In this document: positions 27,764 through 36,406 of the stretch, piece after piece
Position numbering within the stretch: position 1 is the first letter of the stretch
Layout: every line of letters begins with the position of its first letter
Assembly (NCBI RefSeq): GCF_003143555.1
Contig: NZ_CP029347.1
Location: forward strand, 558,001-622,000
Source of the DNA: Saliniradius amylolyticus
GTDB lineage: Bacteria; Pseudomonadota; Gammaproteobacteria; Enterobacterales; Alteromonadaceae
Direction of reading: 5' to 3'
DNA: 64,000 nt
Position numbers and translations under genes: made by a program
Notes under the pieces: model-generated
The model's input: the letters and a program-made list of their open reading frames with translations, nothing else
What the model was told of the DNA's origin: nothing
Databases searched by the model: none

Positions 27764-28594
27764 ATGAAGTTAATTCTGTGGTTGGTTGTCATCCTGCTGG
27801 TCGGTTGCAATGAGGAGTCGCCGAAGGCAACTAAAACGAGCGCCTCAACCATTAGTGGTGATGTCAGGGTGTTCGATAAGGTGCTGACTCTGTCAAAAAC
27901 GGGACAGGCGAAAACATTACGAGTGTATCTTCCGCCAGGGTACGACGCTTCCGATAAACATTACCCGGTGCTGTATATGCACGATGGTCAGAACCTGTTT
28001 GATAAGGCCACTGCCTATATTGAGGAATGGCAGGTGGACGAACAACTTAATCGCCTGGCCCAAAGCGGTGAGATGGGATTGATAGTGGTAGGCATTGATC
28101 ATGCTGGTCCAGATCGCATCAACGAACTCAGTCCCTGGGAGCATGCCGAGCATGGGAAAGGATGGGGCGAGGCCTATACTGACTTTATTGTTCATCAGGT
28201 GAAACCCTGGGTCGATAGTCAGTTTCGCACTCGTGCACAGGCGGAGTCTACCGCCATAATGGGAAGCTCGCTGGGAGGGTTGGCGACTCAATACGCGATT
28301 CACCAATACCCAGAGGTATTTTCTAAGGCGGCAGTGTTTTCACCGTCCTTTTGGTATGCACCGGCTGTTTTCGCCCATGCTCAAGTGCATCCGTTGACTG
28401 ACCGGCATCGGGTTTATTATCTGGCCGGTGGTGAGGAGGGCGGCGATATTCCTGCGTTGACTGAGAAAATGGCCCGGCAACAGCGCCAGGTAACCTCCGT
28501 AGTCCTAGAGACAAAAATAGTGCCGGGCGGTGAGCATAATGAAGCTCTCTGGCGGACCCATTTCACCGAGGCGGTATTGTGGTTGTTTAAATGA
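27764..28594 (+). CDS. lipoprotein alpha/beta-hydrolase, esterase-D-like
   Basis: The 276-residue protein begins MKLILWLVVILLVGC, a lipobox with Cys15. The hydrolase core follows: LPPGYDASDKHYPVLYMHDG, nucleophile Ser in MGSSLGGLAT, and a late His in GGEHNEALW. This is the putative-esterase family (PF00756 type) that includes enterochelin and feruloyl esterases. The native substrate is unknown; an acyl-sugar is a guess from context. The ATG at 27764 begins the lipoprotein signal and follows AAGGACAGG. The stop codon overlaps operator site 4. Confidence 0.82.
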   Translation: MKLILWLVVILLVGCNEESPKATKTSASTISGDVRVFDKVLTLSKTGQAKTLRVYLPPGYDASDKHYPVLYMHDGQNLFDKATAYIEEWQVDEQLNRLAQSGEMGLIVVGIDHAGPDRINELSPWEHAEHGKGWGEAYTDFIVHQVKPWVDSQFRTRAQAESTAIMGSSLGGLATQYAIHQYPEVFSKAAVFSPSFWYAPAVFAHAQVHPLTDRHRVYYLAGGEEGGDIPALTEKMARQQRQVTSVVLETKIVPGGEHNEALWRTHFTEAVLWLFK

Positions 28595-28605
28595 ATACGT
28601 ATGCA
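28592..28605 (+). promoter_or_regulatory. LacI-type operator, site 4 (MFS-amylase unit)
   Basis: This is an exact copy of TGAATACGTATGCA. Its first three bases are the TGA stop of the esterase gene. It ends 150 bases before the MFS start; an extended -10-like TGCTATAGT lies near 28718, more than 100 bases further on, so the distance is unusual for simple promoter occlusion. Confidence 0.82.
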
Positions 28606-28755
28606 CTCACGGGCAAAGGGTTCGTCTGCCAGGTAAAGATTTTGTAACATCGGACTTTTCCTTGTTAATACAGTGATCCAACGGGCTTGTTGCTGCTGGT
28701 CGCTGACGCACCACTGCTGCTATAGTGGTTTCATCGTAAAGGACAGAGACGTACC

Positions 28756-30285
28756 ATGATGCATAAAAGCAAACCCGCCCTCAGTTTCTGGCAAATCTGG
28801 AATATGTGCTTTGGCTTTCTGGGGATCCAGTTTGGCTTTGCTCTGCAAAATGCCAATGTGAGTCGGATATTCGAAACCCTTGGTGCCGACTATGGCGATC
28901 TGGCCGTGCTCTGGGTTGCTGCGCCGGTGACCGGCCTAATCGTTCAGCCGATTATCGGCTATTTGAGTGATAACACCTGGACCCGTTTTGGTCGTCGTCG
29001 CCCCTATTTCGTTATCGGTGCGGTACTGGCCAGTATCGCCTTGTTCCTGATGCCGAACTCGCCGTATTTGTGGATGGCGGTGGGGATGCTCTGGATCATG
29101 GATGCCTCCATCAACATTTCTATGGAGCCCACCCGCGCCTTTGTTGGCGATATGCTGCCTAAGAATCAACGGGGCCTTGGTTATGCCATGCAGAGTTTCT
29201 TTATCGGTGTGGGGGCGGTAGTGGCCTCGGCACTGCCGTGGATGATGACCAACTGGTTCGGTATCAGCAATACGGCGCCGGAAGGCATGATCCCGGACTC
29301 CGTGAAGTTCGCCTTTTATGCCGGTGGCGCGGTATTTTTTATTGCGGTGATGTGGACCGTATTGACGACCAAGGAGTACAGCCCCGAAGAGTTAAAGGAG
29401 TTTGAAGCCGCGGATCGGGAAATTGAAGGTGCCAGTCATGTAGAAGATGACTCCAGAATTCGCCCGGCGGCCAAGTTCTACCAACATGGTGTGATCTGGG
29501 GCGCCATCGGTATTGTGCTCACGGCGGTGATCTACCTTAACATCGATGCCCTGGACAAAAAGCTGTACATCCTGTCGGTAGGCTTGGTTGTCTTTGGTAT
29601 TTTGCAGTTGTTTTCCGGGGCATTGGTGCAATCCGGGAAAGGCAATAACGGTTTCTCAGAGGTGATGAATGACCTGTTCACCATGCCTGAGGCCATGAAG
29701 CAGTTGGCGTTTGTGCAGTTTTTCTCCTGGTTCCCCATGTTCGCCATGTGGACCTATATGACCTCGGCGGTGACCTCCCATCACTTTGGCACTAATGACA
29801 CCACCTCGGCCTTGTATAACCAGGGGGCTGACTGGGTGGGAGTGCTATTCTCGGTTTACAATGGCACCACCATCTTTGCCGCTATGCTGATTCCGGTGCT
29901 GGTCAAGCTGACCAACCTGAAGGTGACTCATATGGTTAACCTGATACTCGGTGGCTTGGGTTACATTGCTTTCTTGTTTATTCAGGACCCGGACTGGCTC
30001 ATCTTGCCGATGATCGGAGTGGGTTTCGCCTGGGCTTCGATCCTGGCAGTGCCTTACGCCATTTTGTCCAACAGCCTGCCGTTTAAGAAGATGGGCGTTT
30101 ATATGGGTATCTTTAATTACTTTATCGTGCTGCCGCAGATCCTTGCAGCCAGTATCCTGGGCTTTTTGGTGACAAAGGTATTTGACGGCGAACCGATTTA
30201 CGCCCTGATCGTGGGCGGAGCCAGTATGTTGTTGGCAGCCTTGTTGGTGCTAAGAGTCAAAGAGCCGGAATACCGGGAAGCATAA
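28756..30285 (+). CDS. malT: MFS maltose/maltooligosaccharide transporter
   Basis: The 509-residue protein has 12 membrane segments. It carries the glycoside-cation type signature SDNTWTRFGRRRPYF between helices 2 and 3, and NISMEPTRAFVGDMLP in helix 4, as in SLC45-like bacterial sugar carriers. Related carriers in Shewanella and Alteromonas loci have been called MalT and import maltose or maltodextrin across the inner membrane. The gene is followed after 10 bases by a lipoprotein amylase and stands behind operator site 4. Cytosolic maltose enzymes are not in this window. The symbol follows comparative-genomics usage and must not be confused with the E. coli activator MalT. Confidence 0.85.
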   Translation: MMHKSKPALSFWQIWNMCFGFLGIQFGFALQNANVSRIFETLGADYGDLAVLWVAAPVTGLIVQPIIGYLSDNTWTRFGRRRPYFVIGAVLASIALFLMPNSPYLWMAVGMLWIMDASINISMEPTRAFVGDMLPKNQRGLGYAMQSFFIGVGAVVASALPWMMTNWFGISNTAPEGMIPDSVKFAFYAGGAVFFIAVMWTVLTTKEYSPEELKEFEAADREIEGASHVEDDSRIRPAAKFYQHGVIWGAIGIVLTAVIYLNIDALDKKLYILSVGLVVFGILQLFSGALVQSGKGNNGFSEVMNDLFTMPEAMKQLAFVQFFSWFPMFAMWTYMTSAVTSHHFGTNDTTSALYNQGADWVGVLFSVYNGTTIFAAMLIPVLVKLTNLKVTHMVNLILGGLGYIAFLFIQDPDWLILPMIGVGFAWASILAVPYAILSNSLPFKKMGVYMGIFNYFIVLPQILAASILGFLVTKVFDGEPIYALIVGGASMLLAALLVLRVKEPEYREA

Positions 30286-30295
30286 GGGGGAAATC

Positions 30296-31966
30296 ATGAA
30301 AAAAACACTGATCGCACTGGCGGCTGCAGCGGCTCTGGCAGGTTGTCAGGCTACGACCTCAAATGACAGCAGCCAGCCTGAGTATTATGGCACCGATCAC
30401 CCCTTTGCCAGCGAGGCGGTGTACTTTCTCGTTACGGATCGGTTTGTGGATGGCGACCCAACCAACAACCATGAAGATCAGGGCGGTGATTACCCCACCT
30501 TCGATATTGAGCTTGAAGGTCCCGATGGGCGCTCGGCCAACGTGGGCTATATGGGGGGCGATCTGAAGGGCGTATTGAATAACGCCCAGTTTATTAAGGA
30601 CATGGGGTTCAGTGCGATCTGGATGACTCCCTTAGTGGACAATCCTGACCAGGCCTTTGCCGGTGGCGAAACCATTGAGTTCGGTGGTGCTTTTAAAGAT
30701 GGAGGCAAGACAGGCTATCATGGGTACTGGGGAGTTAATTTTTTCAAGCTCGACGAGCACTATCCGTCGCCTGACCTGGGGTATAAAGAGCTTAATCAAA
30801 AGCTGGAACAGGAGTACGGCATTAAAACGGTACTGGATATCGTCGCTAACCACGGCTCTCCCTCCTTCACCATGCCTGTCGACCAGCCCGAGTTTGGCGA
30901 GCTCTATGATAAGGAAGGCAAACTGGTTGCAGACCATCAAAATCTGAAGCCGTCCGAACTGGATGAGGCCAATCCGTTGCATGACTTCTTCCACCGTGAG
31001 GAGGATATTATGCAACTGTCTAATCTGGATGAGACCAATCCGGCTGTCGTGGACTATTTCGTTGAGGCCTACAGTCAATGGATCGAACAGGGCGCCGATG
31101 CCATTCGAATCGATACGATTAAACATGTGCCGCATCATTTCTGGAAGGTGTTTGCCGATCGCATTCGAGCCAAGTATCCGAATTTCTTTATGTTCGCTGA
31201 AAGCTATGATTACAACGCCAACTTTATAGCCCAGCACACGCTGGAGAAGAACGGTAACATCAGTGTACTGGACTTCCCCGGTCAGAATGCCATGAGTAAG
31301 GTCTTTTCCAGAGAAGGCGGGGGCTACGGTGAACTGGAAGGCTATTTGCACCTGACTCATGGCCCGTATAACAACCCATACGAGCTGACCACCTTCTATG
31401 ATAATCACGATATGGCAAGGCTGGATGCCACCGACAAAGGGTTTATCAATGCTCATAACTGGTTGTTCACTGCTCGCGGTATACCGGTGGTCTACATGGG
31501 CTCAGAAATGGGCTATATGCGCGGTACCGTGGAACATCAGGGTAACCGCAACTATTACGGCCAGACGAATATCGACAAGGCCAAGCAACACCCCATTCGT
31601 CATAACCTGGCCCGCATCGCCAAGGTACGCCAACAGCTACCAGCCTTACAGCGAGGCTTACAGGTGAACCTGGAGTTAGCGGGCGATACGGCGGCATTCT
31701 ACCGGATACTGCAAAAAGACGGTAACGGGCAAACCGCACTGGTGCTGCTGAACAAAGGCGATCAGCCAGCGGCCTTTGACATTGACCAGTACCTGCAACC
31801 CGGGCTCTGGACCGAACAGTTATCTGGCAGCACTCGCAATATCGCCGCCAGTGAATCTCTGAAGGTGTCTGTTCCCGCCAGTGGTGTGCATGTGTGGGTG
31901 CGGGAAGGAGAAATCACTGACGCCGGGCTCAAGGCGCAACTCGAGCATTTAATGGAGCATTTATAA
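30296..31966 (+). CDS. lipoprotein alpha-amylase-family GH13 (second copy)
   Basis: The 556-residue protein has a lipobox LAGC (Cys17) followed by Gln. The barrel opens with VYFLVTDRFVDGDPTNN, as in cyclodextrin-glucanotransferase-like and maltogenic amylases, followed by VLDIVANHG, nucleophile Asp273 in AIRIDTIKH, Glu302 in MFAES and His371-Asp372 in YDNHDMAR. A C-terminal beta domain follows. It is probably an alpha-amylase acting on maltodextrin at the inner face of the outer membrane. Co-transcription with the MFS carrier is likely. Confidence 0.88.
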   Translation: MKKTLIALAAAAALAGCQATTSNDSSQPEYYGTDHPFASEAVYFLVTDRFVDGDPTNNHEDQGGDYPTFDIELEGPDGRSANVGYMGGDLKGVLNNAQFIKDMGFSAIWMTPLVDNPDQAFAGGETIEFGGAFKDGGKTGYHGYWGVNFFKLDEHYPSPDLGYKELNQKLEQEYGIKTVLDIVANHGSPSFTMPVDQPEFGELYDKEGKLVADHQNLKPSELDEANPLHDFFHREEDIMQLSNLDETNPAVVDYFVEAYSQWIEQGADAIRIDTIKHVPHHFWKVFADRIRAKYPNFFMFAESYDYNANFIAQHTLEKNGNISVLDFPGQNAMSKVFSREGGGYGELEGYLHLTHGPYNNPYELTTFYDNHDMARLDATDKGFINAHNWLFTARGIPVVYMGSEMGYMRGTVEHQGNRNYYGQTNIDKAKQHPIRHNLARIAKVRQQLPALQRGLQVNLELAGDTAAFYRILQKDGNGQTALVLLNKGDQPAAFDIDQYLQPGLWTEQLSGSTRNIAASESLKVSVPASGVHVWVREGEITDAGLKAQLEHLMEHL

Positions 31967-32001
31967 CCTCAAGTCCTACCTGAGCGCAGGGGGGTTAAAT
32001 T

Positions 32002-32029
32002 TTGTGTCATAGTTGTGCTATGGTATGAT
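32002..32029 (+). promoter_or_regulatory. probable sigma-70 promoter of the DUF3718 gene
   Basis: TTGTGT and TATGAT are separated by 16 bases, with an extended TGG before the -10. It lies about 90 bases upstream of the ATG at 32118. A purine-rich GTAAGAGG precedes the start codon. Confidence 0.5.
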
Positions 32030-32117
32030 CTCCTATACTTCGAGGGCGTAAGGTCGGATATTCCGGTGGACTCGACGAAGTCAGATTCCAAGGTCAGTTA
32101 AGAGTAAGAGGCTCTGT

Positions 32118-32507
32118 ATGAAAAAATCCACTCTAGCATTGTTAGCATCCATGGCGGCGTTTTCTCCTCTGTCTTACGCGGATATCAATGAAGAACTGCA
32201 AAACATTTGTACCATCGTCAAGAACGATGACAAATCAGAGTTGCGTAAGAAAATGCGTACCGTGCGCAGCGACTATCGTTTGCGTCTGGGTGATTACTAC
32301 ACCGGCATTTCCTGTGGCGGTAACAGCATGATCCGTTATGCGATGGAAAACGGCTCAGCGGAAACCGGCATTTATATGATAAAGCGCATGAGTAAGGGTG
32401 ATTTGGAACAGCCTGAAGGCGACGGTATGACTATCAAGCAATGGGCAGAAGCCAATGGCCATATTGGCACACCTATCGGTAAAGAGTTGCTGGATCGTTT
32501 GAATTAA
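32118..32507 (+). CDS. DUF3718-family small exported protein
   Basis: The 129-residue protein has a signal peptide (ending LSYAD) and the DUF3718 pattern: LQNICTIVKNDDKSELRKKM followed by YTGISCGGNSMIRYAM. Two cysteines may pair. The family is found mainly in Alteromonadales and related marine bacteria; its function is unknown. It has its own promoter-like sequence and a strong terminator, so it is a separate unit between the amylase and the LacI gene. Confidence 0.8.
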   Translation: MKKSTLALLASMAAFSPLSYADINEELQNICTIVKNDDKSELRKKMRTVRSDYRLRLGDYYTGISCGGNSMIRYAMENGSAETGIYMIKRMSKGDLEQPEGDGMTIKQWAEANGHIGTPIGKELLDRLN

Positions 32508-32527
32508 GACTGACGTAGTGCAGTGAC

Positions 32528-32555
32528 AAAAAAGGCAGCTGAGGCTGCCTTTTTT
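32528..32555. terminator. bidirectional intrinsic terminator
   Basis: A 12-bp symmetrical stem AAAAAAGGCAGC / GCTGCCTTTTTT with loop TGAG serves the plus-strand DUF3718 gene and the minus-strand LacI gene, both of which end nearby. Confidence 0.9.
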
Positions 32556-32563
32556 GTATTTTA

Positions 32564-33589
32564 TTAACCAGTGTTTCCACAAGATTCCCGCACAATGACT
32601 TCTGCAGGCAGAATCACGTCTTCTACCGGTTCTTCACGAATCATTTTCACCACCGTTTTTACTAACATTTCTCCGGCGGCGGTGGTGTCTTGCTGCACCG
32701 TAGTGAGCTTGGGCGATACGTAGTTTGACAGCAGAATGTTGTCATAGCCTACTACCGCCACATCCTCGGGGACCGCATAGCCACGTTCCTTAAGAGCTTC
32801 CATTACCCCTAAGGCAATCGTATCACTGGCACAGACGACCGCATCAATATGGGGTTGCTGTTCCAGCAGTTGGTTCAGTGCTGCCTTACCGGCTTCTTCG
32901 CTGGAGATAGCATCCAGTTTCAGTGGCTGGTGTTGGTAACCGGCCTGTTCCAGTGCGACGGAATGTCCCTTAAAACGCTCAAAAAATTCCGGGTAGTGAT
33001 GATCGGCGGTGCCGATAAAGCCAAAGCATTTCCGGCCTTGTCGAATCAGGTGTTGGGTGACCTTGTAGCCCCCGCGAAAGTTGTCACAGCTAATGGAGAT
33101 GCCGGGACGATTAGGATCCACCGCTCCCCAGAGCACAAAATGGGTATTCTGGTCCTGGAGCTGGTGGAGTTTGTCCTGATAATCCACATAGTCGCCATAC
33201 CCCAGCAGGATCAGGCCATCAGCCTTATTGGTGTCTTCGTAATCGGCGTGCCAGTTGTCACTCAACTGCTGGAAAGAGACCAGTAGATCATAGCCCTCTG
33301 CCGCACAGGCGCGGGTGATGCTGCCAAGCATGGACAGGAAAAAAGGGTTGATCTTGGAGTCATCGGTGGTGGGGTCTTCAAACAACAACAGGGCAATAGT
33401 GCGGCTCTGTTGCTGACGCAGATTGCTGGCGTTTTTGTCCACCTTGTAATTCAGTTCCTGGGCGATAGCCTGAATCTTGTCCCGAGTCTCTTTATTGACC
33501 AGGGGGCTGTTACGTAAGGCCCGGGAAACCGTGGATTGGGATACTCCGGCCATATGAGCAATATCAAAAGATGTGGGTTTGGCTCTCAT
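32564..33589 (-). CDS. malR: LacI-family regulator, likely of the alpha-glucan locus
   Basis: The 341-residue protein has a helix-turn-helix at about 8-27 (FDIAHMAGVSQSTVSRALR), a hinge with NASNLR including Leu57 (the residue that wedges into a central CG step in this family), and a periplasmic-binding-like effector domain (from about 63). The ATG at 33589 directly precedes the DNA-binding domain; the open frame runs 51 residues further upstream but without family similarity. Its position at the edge of the locus and four identical CG-centred operators make it the natural candidate repressor or activator. No copy of the operator is seen at its own promoter, so it is probably not autoregulated. 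The symbol is given by analogy. Confidence 0.85.
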   Translation of the reverse strand: MRAKPTSFDIAHMAGVSQSTVSRALRNSPLVNKETRDKIQAIAQELNYKVDKNASNLRQQQSRTIALLLFEDPTTDDSKINPFFLSMLGSITRACAAEGYDLLVSFQQLSDNWHADYEDTNKADGLILLGYGDYVDYQDKLHQLQDQNTHFVLWGAVDPNRPGISISCDNFRGGYKVTQHLIRQGRKCFGFIGTADHHYPEFFERFKGHSVALEQAGYQHQPLKLDAISSEEAGKAALNQLLEQQPHIDAVVCASDTIALGVMEALKERGYAVPEDVAVVGYDNILLSNYVSPKLTTVQQDTTAAGEMLVKTVVKMIREEPVEDVILPAEVIVRESCGNTG

Positions 33590-33723
33590 TGAGATGCTTC
33601 GGGTCTCCAACTGAAAAAACCGACACTCGCAATATAAAGAGAGTGTTATTTCACACCCATTTTCCATTTTAATTGAATGTTTTACCAGCCTTTTTCCCGC
33701 CGCTGTGAAAGCGCAGCGAAAAT

Positions 33724-33753
33724 AAAAAAGGCCAGCATGCATAGCTGGCCTTT
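33724..33753 (-). terminator. intrinsic terminator of tolC
   Basis: Read on the minus strand, AAAGGCCAGC / GCTGGCCTTT forms a 10-bp stem with a 7-base loop, then TTTATTT. It lies 20 bases after the tolC stop and shields the LacI gene. Confidence 0.85.
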
Positions 33754-33772
33754 CAGAGACTCGTTTGTAGAG

Positions 33773-35119
33773 TCAGGACTGGCTTGCCTCTAACCCTCTG
33801 TTAATGGCGATAATGTCCTGCTCTGACAGGTTTCCTGCGGCTTTTTTGAGCTGGAAAGTGCCAAGGATATAGTTGTATCTGGCCTCGGCCAGATTGCGCT
33901 TGGCGTTATACAGGTTACGGGTGCTGTTCAGCACATCCACAATGGTACGGGTCCCCACCTCAAAGCCTGCCTCAGTAGCTTTAAGTGCGCTTTCTGCCGA
34001 GACCACCGCCTGCTTCAGCGCTTTAATGGTGGAAATGGAGGCGATTACATCATTGTAGGAGCTACGTACCGAACGGATGGTATCTCTGTAGGTTAATTCC
34101 AGATCCTCACTGGCCATCACATATTGGTGGCGAGCGCGCTCCGTCAGGGCGCTGGTGCGGCCACCGGAATAGATCGGGACATTCAGACTCAGGCCGATGG
34201 ATTCGCTGTCGGTGGTGGGCAAATCCGTGGTCTGGCCGCCAACTTCTATCTCACTGCTGGAGCTACTCTTACTGGCTCGCAGGGATAAAGTGGGGTAATG
34301 CCCGGCCCGTGCTGAATCGATGTCGTCCTCGGCGATATCTTTGGCCAGTTTGCTGGCCAAAAGAGCCAGGTTCTGCTGTTCGGCTTTGTTCAGCCAGCCC
34401 TGGGGGGTATCGGGATTCGGACGGGCGGTATCAAAGGTTTCGGTGTCCAGAATCGAGAGTTGGTCGTGGTATTTACCGGTGATGGCGCGTAATTCTTCCA
34501 GACGTAACTCCACCTGGTTCTCGGCGCGGATCTCCTGGGCGACGGTGCTATCGAAATTGGCCTGAGCTTCATGCACGTCGGTGATGGCCGTTAATCCTAC
34601 CGCAAAGCGCTGCTTGGTTTGTTCCAATTGACGTTCAATGGCATTTTTCTCGGCCTGCACGAACTCCAGGTTATCCATGGCTTTTAGCACGTTGAGATAG
34701 GCCGTGGTTGTGCGCAGAATAAGATCCTGTACGGTACTGGCATACTGTGTGTCGCTTTGGCGCGCTACTTTTTCAGCCCGGTCCAGTTCAACCCAGTTAC
34801 TGTGGTCATAGATGGACAAATCCAGTGTTACTCCCCAACCGGTGCTGTCAGCGTCCGAACTGATGATTTCGATACCGGTAGGCTGAAAGTCAGGCTCTTC
34901 ACGGGTAGCCATGGAATAATCTGCTGAGGCGGATATTTGCGGCAATAACGCTGACCGACTGATGTCAATGCCTTGCTGGGCAGCATCGCGATTCGCCTTG
35001 GCTTTATTGATTACAGGGTCATTCTCAAGGGCTAACTGATATACCTGATGCAAGTCGTCGGCCAGCACCGGTGACGTCATACTGATGCCCACCAACAAGG
35101 ATATAAGTGATCTTTTCAT
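33773..35119 (-). CDS. tolC: outer membrane channel protein TolC
   Basis: The 448-residue protein has a signal peptide (ending SPVLAD). Two repeats of the outer-membrane efflux family follow, beginning LHQVYQLALENDP and, in the second half, DSARAGHYPTLSLRAS. It forms the trimeric exit duct for RND and ABC efflux pumps and type I secretion. It is divergent from nudF with 226 bases between, the same arrangement as in E. coli, which supports the assignment. It may serve the RND pair at 42.7-46.8 kb, which lacks its own outer membrane gene. Confidence 0.93.
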   Translation of the reverse strand: MKRSLISLLVGISMTSPVLADDLHQVYQLALENDPVINKAKANRDAAQQGIDISRSALLPQISASADYSMATREEPDFQPTGIEIISSDADSTGWGVTLDLSIYDHSNWVELDRAEKVARQSDTQYASTVQDLILRTTTAYLNVLKAMDNLEFVQAEKNAIERQLEQTKQRFAVGLTAITDVHEAQANFDSTVAQEIRAENQVELRLEELRAITGKYHDQLSILDTETFDTARPNPDTPQGWLNKAEQQNLALLASKLAKDIAEDDIDSARAGHYPTLSLRASKSSSSSEIEVGGQTTDLPTTDSESIGLSLNVPIYSGGRTSALTERARHQYVMASEDLELTYRDTIRSVRSSYNDVIASISTIKALKQAVVSAESALKATEAGFEVGTRTIVDVLNSTRNLYNAKRNLAEARYNYILGTFQLKKAAGNLSEQDIIAINRGLEASQS

Positions 35120-35345
35120 GGCTTTTCCTACAATGTGATTCCTGATCCTGTGGCGAGTAGCGCCACCTTATGACCATCGATAACGGCAAAGTCTAAGGAA
35201 ATCAAACGGTCCCGTTAACTGTTTTGAGGTAACATGGCGTATCCAAGTGTAACAGAATATGTAACTTTGCCCTTATTGAGTGAAAGTAATAGTGGGGTAA
35301 ACGGTTGCGTTTATCAACCGCTGGTGAAACCTCGGAGGAAGAATA

Positions 35346-35966
35346 TTGACCTTTCGTTCACGTTTTAGCGCCGATGATGTGACGATCATCAATAAAGAAA
35401 CCCCCTATCAGGGCTTTTTCCGAATGCTGACTTATACCCTGAAGCACCGTTTGTTTAATGGTGGCTGGAGTGAACCTATCCAAAGGGAAGTGTTCGAAAG
35501 GGGAAGCGCGGTAGCAGTACTGCCTTATGATCCCGTACGTAAAGAAGTGGCGCTGATAGAGCAGTTTCGTCCCGGAGCGATGGCCACCTGTGATACCCCT
35601 TGGTTGTTGGAGTGCGTCGCCGGGGAAATCGAGTCCGGGGAGTCGGTCGAAGAGGTGGCGTATCGGGAAGCAGAAGAAGAAGCAGGCGTAAAGTTGAAGC
35701 GTCTTTGGCCTATGCTCAGTTATCTGTCCAGCCCTGGCGGCACCAGTGAGCGCCTGCATGTGTATCTGGGAGAATGTGAGCTTGGTAATGCGGGCGGGGT
35801 GCATGGCCTGGACAGTGAACATGAAGATATTTATGTGCACCGTTTCCCCGAGGAAGAGGCATTAAGCCTTTTGGCCGAGGGAAAGATCGATAACGCTTCG
35901 ACGGTAATTGCTTTACAATGGTTGGCGCTCAACCAAAAACACGTGCATGAGAGGTGGTGTGAGTAA
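35346..35966 (+). CDS. nudF: ADP-ribose pyrophosphatase (Nudix)
   Basis: The 206-residue protein aligns over its whole length with E. coli NudF, including HRLFNGG, RREIFERG-like QREVFERG, and a complete Nudix box beginning GEIESGESVEEVAYREAEEEAG. It hydrolyses ADP-ribose to AMP and ribose-5-phosphate in the cytosol. The start is TTG at 35346, chosen because GGAGG stands seven bases before it and no in-frame ATG fits. It overlaps yqiB by 8 bases and opens the nudF-yqiB-cpdA-yqiA cluster. Confidence 0.93.
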   Translation: MTFRSRFSADDVTIINKETPYQGFFRMLTYTLKHRLFNGGWSEPIQREVFERGSAVAVLPYDPVRKEVALIEQFRPGAMATCDTPWLLECVAGEIESGESVEEVAYREAEEEAGVKLKRLWPMLSYLSSPGGTSERLHVYLGECELGNAGGVHGLDSEHEDIYVHRFPEEEALSLLAEGKIDNASTVIALQWLALNQKHVHERWCE

Positions 35967-36396
35967 TACGGCGGTATCCAAAAAATACATTCCTCATCTG
36001 GCCAACTTGCAGGCGGTCTGTGAGGCGAACTATGGCCGTTTGATGGCACTGTTGCCCGAAGTAGACTCGGAGGCCATGGAGTACCAGTTCAATGCCACCC
36101 CGGGCAGTCTCTTTACCATCCGTATTGTTAGTTGTGAGCCCTACACGACCACCCTTGAAATGAGTCAGTCTCAGCATGGTCTGCCGGACTATTTACGCCC
36201 TCAGATGCAGGTGCGTATCTATCATGATGCGCGCATGGCCGAGGTTCTGGGCTTCCAGCATATGGGCCGATTCCGTTCCAGCTATGATTACCCCAATCGG
36301 CTGATGCACCAGAAAAACGAAAAAGAACTGGTAAACCTGTTTCTGGCCGAGTGGCTGGAATTCTGTTTGCGTCAGCAGCAGTCAGCCAAAGCGTAA
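35959..36396 (+). CDS. yqiB: YqiB family protein (DUF1249)
   Basis: The 145-residue protein matches YqiB of E. coli in length and in RIYHDARMAEV and DYPNRLMHQKNEKELVN, and holds the same place between nudF and cpdA. Its function is not established. The start is probably GTG at 35959, with AGAGG upstream; ATG at 35947 is an alternative. Both overlap the end of nudF, indicating coupled translation. Confidence 0.88.
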   Translation: MSNTAVSKKYIPHLANLQAVCEANYGRLMALLPEVDSEAMEYQFNATPGSLFTIRIVSCEPYTTTLEMSQSQHGLPDYLRPQMQVRIYHDARMAEVLGFQHMGRFRSSYDYPNRLMHQKNEKELVNLFLAEWLEFCLRQQQSAKA

Positions 36397-36406
36397 TTCC
36401 TCCGCC

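Noticed and set aside
30632-31456. Long minus-strand open frame (274 codons) opposite the second lipoprotein amylase
   Set aside because: It is a shadow of the coding strand, with no family resemblance, start signal or independent codon pattern. Similar antisense frames at 1621-2337, 12278-12859 and 26681-27262 were rejected for the same reason.
25793-31966. The two lipoprotein GH13 amylases as a recent tandem duplication
   Set aside because: They differ in length, opening motifs (YQMLTRLYGN versus VYFLVTDRFVDG) and catalytic context, so they belong to distinct GH13 branches.
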